From assembly GCA_019424695.1 (NCBI GenBank), contig JAHYZA010000004.1, forward strand, positions 69,381-133,380: a stretch of DNA of 64,000 nucleotides, in the 5' to 3' direction. Position numbers and translations under genes: made by a program. Positions within the stretch are counted from its first letter, which is position 1; each line of letters opens with the position of its first letter. This DNA comes from Oscillospiraceae bacterium (lineage in GTDB: Bacteria; Bacillota; Clostridia; Oscillospirales; Ruminococcaceae). Positions 33,870 to 39,881 of the stretch are shown here, in pieces. The notes beneath the pieces were generated by a model. It worked only from the letters and a program-made list of their open reading frames with translations, was not told the DNA's origin and ran no database searches.

Positions 33870-34256
33870 TCACGCCCGGCGGCCCTGTTTGGCCGCCAGT
33901 TTCTTTATTTTCGGCAATGCGGTGCCGATGATGTATTGCTTCACGTCCCGCAGCATAAAGCCCGGGAGGCCCTTGTAAAAATCGACAATAGCAAGCGTCT
34001 GATCTTCCCCGAACACGGCGGCAAAGAAGTCCAGAACGGCCCTGCCGTATGCTTCCTGCGCTTCGGTGTCCGCTGGGTTTGCCTTGATTTTGGTTTCTGC
34101 TTTGAGCATAGCGTCCAGGGCCGCGTCCATCTGACACAGGGCAGAAAGCGGGTCTGCGCACACCTGGAGGCGCAGTTTTTGGACGCCATGCTTGAATATC
34201 ACAGTGTCCTTGTACGGCTTTGCAGCGGCGCGGTTTTTGTGCTCGATGATGTGCAT
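33870..34256 (-). CDS. Tail assembly chaperone-like protein
   Basis: The 128-residue protein starts MHIIEHKNRAAAKPYKDTVI after GAAGGGAGGTAGAACC. It has a strand-rich start (VIFKHGVQKLRLQVCADPLS) and a helical rest with FFAAVFGEDQTLAIVDFYKG. Size, position just before the tape measure and the FGEDQ...V..FY pattern fit tail chaperones of Firmicute phages. No frameshift site was sought beyond the obvious; none is evident. Confidence 0.6.
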   Translation of the reverse strand: MHIIEHKNRAAAKPYKDTVIFKHGVQKLRLQVCADPLSALCQMDAALDAMLKAETKIKANPADTEAQEAYGRAVLDFFAAVFGEDQTLAIVDFYKGLPGFMLRDVKQYIIGTALPKIKKLAAKQGRRA

Positions 34257-34270
34257 GGTTCTACCTCCCT

Positions 34271-34714
34271 TCACTGGTATTTCCGGGCTTTTGCGATTTC
34301 GGCGGCCATGCGCAGCCGCAGATACACAGAATAGAAGGCCCGGGTCATGGGCGGGCGGGTGTAAACAGTCGCGCGCATATAAGTAAACTTCAGTGCCGCA
34401 GAACAGGCCAGCATGAAGGGCAAGACACGGGTTTTGGCGTAGTGGTACAGCCACACAAAAAACACGGCTTCGCCCTCTGCTGCAGTGATCCCGGCGGCAT
34501 CTTCACCGAACAGCAGCGCGGATAGGCTGTTGTATGCTGCTTTCTGATCTTCTTGCGTGCCGGTTTCTATGGCTTTCCAGATTTTCCAGAAGGTCGGGGC
34601 CGATTTTCCAAAGCGCAGGCGGATCTCGTGAATACCTCCGCCGATGGTCACGGCGTCATGAAATGACAGGCCGTCAATGGCGGTCCGGTTGGTTGTCATG
34701 GAGTAGAATCTCAT
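34271..34714 (-). CDS. Tail-module protein of unknown role
   Basis: The 147-residue product starts MRFYSMTTNRTAIDGLSFHD. IHEIRLRFGKSAPTFWKIWK and LLFGEDAAGITAAEGEAVFF recall the neighbouring chaperone-like protein (strand pair, then FGED helix), so the two may be diverged relatives. The C-terminus is helical and basic. GAAAGGGCATTAC precedes the ATG. A copy of the CTATATAG/AGGTTTT repeat lies directly upstream (34,731-34,760). Confidence 0.55.
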   Translation of the reverse strand: MRFYSMTTNRTAIDGLSFHDAVTIGGGIHEIRLRFGKSAPTFWKIWKAIETGTQEDQKAAYNSLSALLFGEDAAGITAAEGEAVFFVWLYHYAKTRVLPFMLACSAALKFTYMRATVYTRPPMTRAFYSVYLRLRMAAEIAKARKYQ

Positions 34715-34803
34715 GTAATGCCCTTTCTGCCTATACAGGCGAAAATGTCAGGTTTTGTCTAGTTCTATGAGGTTGAATATACTTCCAAGTAATCTTGATT
34801 GTT

Positions 34804-35268
34804 TTATGAGAGAAGGAAACACCCACCGTTTGCCTTTACGATTTCCTCAAACTGCGACAGGTCGCGCTCTCCCTGGCCGGTCTTTTCCTTCAGCATGGCA
34901 ATGCGCAAGCGCTGTTCTTCGACGGTTGCCCCGGCGGAGGTGAATTTATCAATGATGATTCCCAAAGAAACGGCAACGCTTTGTATACTTGCCCGGTTCA
35001 ACTTTTCGGGGTCTTGTAATGCCTGAAGAAGCAAGCCGATAATGGCACACACCGTTTCCTTTTGCCCGTCCATATACGCTAAAATGTCCGCTGTATTTTG
35101 TTCTTTTTTACAGCGGCATTTTTCGGTAATATGGGGGTCTGCCGCAACAATGTTTCGCACTGTGTGAGGGGAGATTTTATGCTTTCTTGAAACTGCCGCA
35201 TAAGTTCCTAGCACCACAAAGTCTGCGATAACTTGTTTTCTCTCTTTGTCTGTAAGATGTTTTGACAT
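34804..35268 (-). CDS. HTH protein resembling phage terminase small subunits
   Basis: The 154-residue protein starts MSKHLTDKERKQVIADFVVL. Its N-terminal HTH (TYAAVSRKHKISPHTVRNIV) is followed by helices (QNTADILAYMDGQKETVCAI) and a tail rich in Gln and Glu. This build matches small proteins before large terminase genes in clostridial phages. Here no large terminase follows; the next gene on the strand is a tail gene 90 bases on. If functional it may guide another phage's packaging machinery. Confidence 0.6.
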   Translation of the reverse strand: MSKHLTDKERKQVIADFVVLGTYAAVSRKHKISPHTVRNIVAADPHITEKCRCKKEQNTADILAYMDGQKETVCAIIGLLLQALQDPEKLNRASIQSVAVSLGIIIDKFTSAGATVEEQRLRIAMLKEKTGQGERDLSQFEEIVKANGGCFLLS

Positions 35269-35313
35269 TACGCCCTCCGTTGGCGTCTCCCTTTTGCTGT
35301 GATCGTTTCAGGG

Positions 35314-36135
35314 TCACACGTTAAGTAGGTTTCGGTTTTCCAACGATTCTATGGTGCGTTCCTCAATGCTGCCGCTATTCTGCCATGCAAAGAATCCGGC
35401 GTTGCTCCATGCTCTAGTCGTGATGAAATCATCATGCCAGCGGCGCAGTTTTGGGTCTGCGCGCAAATTGCGGAGCGCATTATACTCTATTGCACGAACC
35501 CTTGAAAGGTCTTTGCCAACGGCGGAGGCGGTTTCCTGGTAGGTTTTATCCTGGTAAAAATGACAGCGTAAAACCTCCAATTCATCCGGCGGCAGTTTTT
35601 CCAGGGCGTTCTCCACAGCGTTGTGCATCTGCTCATGGTAAAGCCGATCTTCCACGCCCTGCATCTCTCTGGCTGCTGTCAAATCGGGGAGAAGTTCCCC
35701 AAACGTTGTGTCGCTTTCGTCGTCGGTGCCCGCCGGGGCATCCAGGCTAGTACAGTGGTTCAGAGGGTCGGCGCTGGTCGTGTGGACCTTTCCATCTGTG
35801 CCGGTGATTTTGCGCTGGTGGCCGTTGGTTAGGGCCTGCTGAATTTGCCGCTTTATGGCGTATGCAAGCCATGTGGAAAATGCAAAACCTTTCCCGGGGT
35901 CATAGCGTTCGGCGGCGTATTGGATGGCAAAATAACCCTCTTGCTCAAAATCTTCCACCGTCATGCCGTGCGCATCCGCTACTGCCTTGTTGGCCGGATA
36001 CCACTTCCAAAACAGGGAGCGTATCAAGCCCTGATTAATTTCCCAAAGCTGGCCCAGGGCAAAGGCGTTGCCGGTGGCCGCTAGAGCGGCAAGGGCTGCG
36101 TTTGTTTCCTGTTGCCCGGTAGTTTTTGTTTCCAT
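35314..36135 (-). CDS. Sigma-70 family RNA polymerase sigma factor
   Basis: The 273-residue product has region 2 (LEGYFAIQYAAERYDPGKGF-like; seen as FEQEGYFAIQYAAERYDPGK, then FSTWLAYAIKRQIQQAL) and region 4 (LEKLPPDELEVLRCHFYQDK, then TYQETASAVGKDLSRVRAIE). The start at ATG 36,135 is set by AAGGGGGAAATCT. A sigma factor on such a small element suggests control of late genes, perhaps through its many repeat-bearing promoters. A 60-bp repeat array precedes it. Confidence 0.85.
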   Translation of the reverse strand: METKTTGQQETNAALAALAATGNAFALGQLWEINQGLIRSLFWKWYPANKAVADAHGMTVEDFEQEGYFAIQYAAERYDPGKGFAFSTWLAYAIKRQIQQALTNGHQRKITGTDGKVHTTSADPLNHCTSLDAPAGTDDESDTTFGELLPDLTAAREMQGVEDRLYHEQMHNAVENALEKLPPDELEVLRCHFYQDKTYQETASAVGKDLSRVRAIEYNALRNLRADPKLRRWHDDFITTRAWSNAGFFAWQNSGSIEERTIESLENRNLLNV

Positions 36136-36173
36136 AGATTTCCCCCTTATAAGCTGGGCACAATATCGCAACG

Positions 36174-36233
36174 GTGTACGATTGTATACGAACGTCGACG
36201 GTCGTGCACGGTCGTATACGGTCGTATACGGTT
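36174..36233. repeat. Six 10-bp direct repeats in exact helical phase
   Basis: Six units begin at 36174, 36184, 36194, 36204, 36214 and 36224. Each starts with a hexamer of the form GTNNAC followed by G (GTGTAC, GTATAC, GTCGAC, GTGCAC, GTATAC, GTATAC). They lie 39-98 bases upstream of the sigma factor start. They look like a protein-binding array with all sites on one face of the helix. Confidence 0.8.
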
Positions 36234-36453
36234 TATGCAGCGTCTTTGTCTGGTTCACGCCAGAGGCCTGGGAAGAAAAGATGGGAAAGCGTAAACCCCA
36301 ATAAACCAAGCCTTTTTTGAGAAACCCAAAAAAAGCTATCCTTTGCAAAGCTAAGCAATGCTAAGCAAAAGGAAGCATTGCCAGAAACTAATTTGCGGTG
36401 CGCCTTGCGGTTCTATATGGGCCACAACCAAAAGGGACTCTGAACATTTTGGC

Positions 36454-36592
36454 TGTGCCATTTTGGCATAAGCCTTATGCCATTTTGGCATATGATTGGG
36501 CAGAAAATCGGCCTTTTTCCGGTGTGCCTTATGCCATTTTGGCATAAGCGTGTACCGGCCTGCCCCTGGTTCCTTATGCCATTTTGGCATAG
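36454..36592. repeat. Array of 19-bp perfect palindromes
   Basis: TTATGCCATTTTGGCATAA occurs intact once (36529-36547), with near copies at 36454-36472, 36474-36494 and 36573-36592. The 8-base arms flank TTT. The array lies just downstream of the Rep-like gene. A 79-codon frame through it encodes repeated MPKWHK but has no ribosome binding site. Confidence 0.75.
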
Positions 36593-36621
36593 TATCTTAT
36601 ATATAGCCATATGGGGGCTTT

Positions 36622-36990
36622 TTATATTGCGCCTTTTATCTTCCAGTCGATCGAAAACTCGTACTCGCTTGCGGTTCTTGTGCTGCGCCCGCTTCTGCAA
36701 AGCAAAAAGCCTGCGTTGACAAGTTCTTGCACATTTCTCACAAGGGTTCTTTGCGGGATTCCGTACCGCTCGGCTGTTTTCCTGGCAAATTCAAAGCGCC
36801 GGTTGCCTTTGGCTTCTACCGTCATGGATATGTAACACAATCTCGCCCCGGCGGTTAGGGAATTAAATTCCGGTGATTGCATCAGATCGGCATATAATTG
36901 CACGAACGGCAACGGCTGCCCGCTCGGTGACTTCCCGTTGCTTTTTCCAGTGACCCAGAAAGGCGGGTCAGCCTTCTTCCTGCGCCCCAT
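36622..36990 (-). CDS. Winged-helix replication-initiator-like protein
   Basis: The 122-residue protein starts MGRRKKADPPFWVTGKSNGK and contains FVQLYADLMQSPEFNSLTAG, then ARLCYISMTVEAKGNRRFEF, and a winged helix (RKTAERYGIPQRTLVRNVQE, NAGFLLCRSGRSTRT). This resembles N-terminal domains of RepA_N-type initiators and related HTH proteins of clostridial elements. Next to an array of palindromes, a replication role is plausible but not shown. Its start lies inside the preceding gene, an overlap of 23 bases. Confidence 0.6.
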   Translation of the reverse strand: MGRRKKADPPFWVTGKSNGKSPSGQPLPFVQLYADLMQSPEFNSLTAGARLCYISMTVEAKGNRRFEFARKTAERYGIPQRTLVRNVQELVNAGFLLCRSGRSTRTASEYEFSIDWKIKGAI

Positions 36991-37315
36991 CGCTGAAAAG
37001 CTCCACTTTCATTTGCCCGGCGGGAATTTTCAAAGATTGTGCAACCGGGCGCAGCGCCGACAGCGTGCACATAGCTCGCGCACGCATGGTTTTGTAAAAT
37101 GCTTGCCGCTCCTGCTGTGCCTGATCTTCGTCAAGGCTGGGGAGAAAGTAACCGCCGCGCCCGCCGGGGGTATAAAGAATTTCCGCTCCGGAGGCCCGCT
37201 CTATCGCTATACAGCGGCGCAGGCCGCGCGACGTGGTGTTTGCCATCCCGCACAAGACTGCTGCAGGCGTTGCATTTTCCCGGCCGTGTTTCAAATAATC
37301 GGATATTTTTAACAT
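36968..37315 (-). CDS. Element DNA-binding protein (winged-helix-like)
   Basis: The 115-residue product starts MLKISDYLKHGRENATPAAV and carries GMANTTSRGLRRCIAIERAS and GAEILYTPGGRGGYFLP. The order helix - HTH - beta wing (GGRGGYFLP) fits small DNA-binding proteins upstream of replication genes in clostridial phages. GAAAAGGGGGTAAATCA precedes ATG 37,315; a longer frame crosses candidate small RNA 2 and is unlikely. Confidence 0.55.
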   Translation of the reverse strand: MLKISDYLKHGRENATPAAVLCGMANTTSRGLRRCIAIERASGAEILYTPGGRGGYFLPSLDEDQAQQERQAFYKTMRARAMCTLSALRPVAQSLKIPAGQMKVELFSDGAQEEG

Positions 37316-37344
37316 TGATTTACCCCCTTTTCGTGTGGTAAACT
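37315..37344 (+). promoter_or_regulatory. Plus-strand promoter for candidate small RNA 2
   Basis: TTGATT (37315-37320) and TAAACT (37339-37344) are 18 bases apart; the -10 is extended (TGGTAAACT). Confidence 0.5.
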
Positions 37345-37350
37345 GGGGGC

Positions 37351-37430
37351 GGTGAAATTGTGCCGGATCGCATTTTTCCACCGCCGGGCCGTCTGCTATG
37401 TGCCAGCATAGCGGGCGGCTTTTTTTCTTT
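37351..37430 (+). ncRNA. Candidate small RNA 2 of the element
   Basis: About 80 bases have two stems: a first arm GGGGGCGGTG with CCACCGCC, and a 13-bp terminator stem (37388-37400 with 37407-37419) followed by T7 and CTTTT. It is antisense to the transcript between the excisionase-like gene and its downstream neighbour. It shares the tail CTTTTGC[G/C]TACTC with candidate small RNA 1. Confidence 0.52.
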
Positions 37431-37437
37431 TGCGTAC

Positions 37438-37665
37438 TCATTCGGGAATCCTCTGCATACCGCCACAAGTGACCGGCTCCGGCGGGTCTCCCGTGTTCAG
37501 ATAGCGGGCCAGGCTGTCCAGGTTTACCAGGATACGACGGCCCGCTTTGACGTAGCGAATACGGCCGGAGGCCACCAACCGGCGCACTCGGTAGACGGCA
37601 AGGCCGGAGGCGTCGGCGGCTTCCTTGATGGTTCCCATGCGGGGGAATATGACGGTTTCACCCAT
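37438..37665 (-). CDS. Excisionase-like helix-turn-helix protein
   Basis: The 75-residue product starts MGETVIFPRMGTIKEAADAS and follows with GLAVYRVRRLVASGRIRYVK and AGRRILVNLDSLARYLNTG. This is the MerR-like winged HTH of the excisionase/HTH_17 family. It would help the integrase cut the element out. The start follows AAGGTG and overlaps the preceding gene by 8 bases. Confidence 0.78.
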   Translation of the reverse strand: MGETVIFPRMGTIKEAADASGLAVYRVRRLVASGRIRYVKAGRRILVNLDSLARYLNTGDPPEPVTCGGMQRIPE

Positions 37666-37825
37666 TGTTTGCATCACCTTCTTTCTGTTCGTGCCCGGCA
37701 GCGTTTGCTTCACGCTCGGCGCGTTTGGCCCAGTAGCGTTCCCTGTACTCTTTGCATTTTTCCGGGTTCTTTGCCCGCCATCTGCGCAAATAGCTGTTGG
37801 CGGCTTCTTTTGCGGTCTGATTCAT
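37658..37825 (-). CDS. 55-residue phage-type protein
   Basis: The product starts MNQTAKEAANSYLRRWRAKN and continues PEKCKEYRERYWAKRAE. This is the build of very common short phage/element proteins with an RxWxxxNPEKxxxYxxRYWxK pattern. AAAGGAGTCTTATTT precedes the ATG. It is the first gene of the long minus-strand block and co-transcribed with the excisionase-like gene. No function known. Confidence 0.65.
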   Translation of the reverse strand: MNQTAKEAANSYLRRWRAKNPEKCKEYRERYWAKRAEREANAAGHEQKEGDANNG

Positions 37826-37896
37826 AAATAAGACTCCTTTCAGCGTTGATTTTTTGAAAGACAAGAGAAAGACGCTTGTCATTTTCATTTTTGCAG

Positions 37897-38090
37897 TTCT
37901 AATTTTACCGCTTGAGTTGAGAAAAAGGGGCAAACTTTCGTTTTGCTTTTTCTCTTTCCGTGTCAATTCTACCATGTGAAATTCAAAAAAAGGTGCCAAC
38001 TTTCGTTTTGCTTTTCCCTTTTCGACTCCTATTTTACCGCTTGAGTTGAGAAAAAGGTCTCAACTTTTCGTTATTGCTTTCCTTTTGCAA
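37897..38090 (+). repeat. Three tandem repeats of about 64 bp in the int control region
   Basis: Each unit has TTTTACCGCTTGAGTTGAGA (or a diverged form in the middle unit), then AAAAAGG, then CAACTTTCGTTTTGCTTTT. CAA-start points are near 37931, 37997 and 38061. The 328-base gap between the minus-strand block and int holds only these repeats and the int promoter, so they probably control both directions. Confidence 0.75.
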
Positions 38091-38102
38091 TTACAGTATA
38101 AT
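38074..38102 (+). promoter_or_regulatory. Integrase promoter
   Basis: TTGCTT (38074-38079) and TATAAT (38097-38102), spacing 17. The -35 lies within the third 64-bp repeat unit. Confidence 0.7.
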
Positions 38103-38153
38103 CGGGGTAAAACGAACAAAACGGACAGGTTTTGCATTTCGGAGGTGATCCAG

Positions 38154-39578
38154 ATGGCGAACATCCAGAAGCGGACAACTAAAGACGGCAAGACCACTTA
38201 CCGCATCCGGGTTTATGCCGGTGAGGCCCAGGACGGCAAAAAGGTTATGAAAAGCACCACCTATTGCCCGGCGGATGGGATGACGGCCCGGCAGATCGAA
38301 AAGGCTGTGCAAAAGGCGGCAATGGATTTTGAACGCCAGGTTCAGCAGGGTGGGCTTGTGGCTGATTCCATGACGGTGGACGAACTGCTTGCAAAGTGGT
38401 TCAAGGAATACGCAGAGCCGCAACTGAAGCCCCACACGGTCAGCGACTACCGAAAGTTAGTGCCTCGCATATCCGCTGCCCTGGGGCATATCAAGTTGGG
38501 CAAGCTGCGCCCGGGACATATCATGCAGTTTTACGCCCAACTGCAAAAGCCCGGCATCCGCCTTGATGGCAAATACCAGGTGAAGCGGGGCTTTGTGGCG
38601 ATGTACCCGAAGGGCAAGCGCAAGGCCCTGGTGGACGCTGCGGGCGTCGCAGAACGCACCGTAGCACGGATATGGGCAGGGGAGTGCACCAGTCTGCAAA
38701 CGGCTCAAAAGCTCGCACAGGCTGCCGGGGTGCCGTTCTCCAAAGCCTTTGAAAACGTGTCAAGGAATGAAAAACTGTCCGGCAACAGCGCCCGGCATTA
38801 TCACCGGCTGTTGTCCAGCGTGTTTAATACAGCGGTGCGGTGGCAACTGCTGCAGGAAAACCCCTGCTCCCGTGTGGATCCGCCTAAAGTGGAGACTCCG
38901 GAGGTGCAATACCTGGACGAATCCGGCATTGCGAAGCTGTTGGCAGCCCTGCCGGATGCCCCCACGCAGTACAGCGTGCTTGTACAGCTTGCCTTGTTTA
39001 CCGGGTGCCGCCGGGGCGAACTGTGCGGCCTGCGGTGGTCTGACATTGATCTGCCCGCCGGTCTGCTGGCTGTCAATCGGACGTTGGAGCCGGTGGAGGG
39101 CAAAGGGGTGCTGTTCTCCACGCCCAAAACAAAGAAAAGCTGCCGCGTCATAAAGCTGGACGAAAACGCGGTGCAGCTCTTGCGGGACTATCAACAGTGG
39201 CAGTTGCGGGAAAAGCTGCGTATCGGATCAAAGTGGGCGCGCAAGGTGCGCATTTTGGGCAAAACGGTAGACAATGACCTGCTGTTTACCAAATGGGATG
39301 GGCAGCCCATTGACCCCAACAGCGTGACAAGCTGGTTCCCACGCTTTTTACGGGAGCATGATCTGCCGCCGGTGCGGTTCCATAGCCTGCGCCATTCAAA
39401 TGCTGCGCTGCTGATCGCCGCCCATGTGCCGGTCACGACGGTGGCCGGACGGCTGGGCCATGCACAGGTCAGCACCACCACGAACATCTATGCCGGGTTT
39501 ATACGTTCCTCCGATGCTAGGGCCGCCGATGCCCTGGGGGAGGCTTTCTCCCGCATCCTGCAAACAGAAACAGGCTGA
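38154..39578 (+). CDS. int: Tyrosine integrase with an inserted HTH-like segment
   Basis: The 474-residue tyrosine recombinase has an N-terminal AP2-like arm-binding domain (NIQKRTTKDGKTTYRIRVYA), a core-binding domain and the catalytic domain: FTGCRRGELCGLRWSDID, HSLRHSNAALLIA, GRLGHAQVSTTTNIYAG with the nucleophile Tyr. Within the core-binding domain (residues about 145-205) lies an extra segment, ALVDAAGVAERTVARIWAGE followed by LQTAQKLAQAAGVPFSKAFE, which reads as an XRE-like HTH. It starts after GGAGGTGATC and ends 197 bases before attR. Confidence 0.95.
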   Translation: MANIQKRTTKDGKTTYRIRVYAGEAQDGKKVMKSTTYCPADGMTARQIEKAVQKAAMDFERQVQQGGLVADSMTVDELLAKWFKEYAEPQLKPHTVSDYRKLVPRISAALGHIKLGKLRPGHIMQFYAQLQKPGIRLDGKYQVKRGFVAMYPKGKRKALVDAAGVAERTVARIWAGECTSLQTAQKLAQAAGVPFSKAFENVSRNEKLSGNSARHYHRLLSSVFNTAVRWQLLQENPCSRVDPPKVETPEVQYLDESGIAKLLAALPDAPTQYSVLVQLALFTGCRRGELCGLRWSDIDLPAGLLAVNRTLEPVEGKGVLFSTPKTKKSCRVIKLDENAVQLLRDYQQWQLREKLRIGSKWARKVRILGKTVDNDLLFTKWDGQPIDPNSVTSWFPRFLREHDLPPVRFHSLRHSNAALLIAAHVPVTTVAGRLGHAQVSTTTNIYAGFIRSSDARAADALGEAFSRILQTETG

Positions 39579-39580
39579 AA

Positions 39581-39634
39581 AATCCCCGGCGGGAATGTGC
39601 CAACATCGGACACAACCCGCCGGGGATTCTTTTG
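39581..39634 (+). terminator. Terminator after int
   Basis: AATCCCCGGCGGG pairs with CCCGCCGGGGATT across 22 bases, then CTTTTG. Confidence 0.85.
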
Positions 39635-39648
39635 TCAACCTGCCGTCG

Positions 39649-39668
39649 TGGTCAACTTTTGGTCAACT
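39649..39668 (+). repeat. Right probable integrase arm-type site
   Basis: The same 20 bases as at 27,755-27,774. In the circular form these would lie on either side of attP, 106 and 83 bases from the core. Extra AAACxGTGCAA-type motifs (39,677 on) may be further sites. Confidence 0.6.
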
Positions 39669-39774
39669 ATTTTGCGAAACAGTGCAACACGATACAAAAC
39701 GAGAGCCAATGAAAAACAGCGATATACAGTAGTATAGTGAACTACACAAAACGGTGCAAAACAGTGCGGGCACA

Positions 39775-39820
39775 ATTTGTAATCAGCAGGTTGCAGGTTC
39801 GATTCCTGTTACTAGCTCCA
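39775..39820 (+). repeat. attR: right attachment repeat (displaced tRNA-Thr 3' end)
   Basis: 46 bases, one difference from attL (A instead of G nine bases from the end). It is the chromosome's original tRNA end, now without its 5' half, so it makes no tRNA. Confidence 0.92.
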
Positions 39821-39824
39821 ATAG

Positions 39825-39863
39825 AAAACCTCCGCAGTCCTATAGAGGCTGCGGAGGTTTTTT
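39825..39863. terminator. Original tRNA terminator, also serving asnA
   Basis: AAAACCTCCGCAG pairs with CTGCGGAGGTTTT, with T runs on both strands. Convergent between the old tRNA end and asnA. Confidence 0.85.
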
Positions 39864-39881
39864 CGTTATGAAATTGGGAAC

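Larger units (their letters stand above)
27626..39820. mobile_element. Integrated element in tRNA-Thr (12.1 kb, satellite-like or reduced prophage)
   Basis: Bounded by two 46-bp direct copies of the tRNA 3' half. One unit of the element is 12,149 bp. It carries an integrase next to the right end, an excisionase-like gene, regulators, a replication-like gene, a sigma factor, a terminase-small-like gene, a tail mini-module and a toxin-antitoxin pair. I find no gene for large terminase, portal, capsid protease, major capsid, lysis or conjugation. Most genes are on the minus strand; only int and the toxin-antitoxin pair are on the plus strand. Confidence 0.92.

Noticed and set aside
36351..36590. 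79-codon minus-strand frame with repeated MPKWHK
   Set aside because: It has no ribosome binding site, and the repeated peptide is what the palindrome array encodes in that frame. In-frame spacing of 45 and 54 bases may be chance.
39775..39820. Second tRNA at the right end
   Set aside because: Only the 3' half is present; the D arm and 5' acceptor strand are missing. It is attR.
27626..39820. Complete prophage or conjugative element
   Set aside because: No capsid, portal, large terminase, lysis, relaxase or type IV secretion genes are found.
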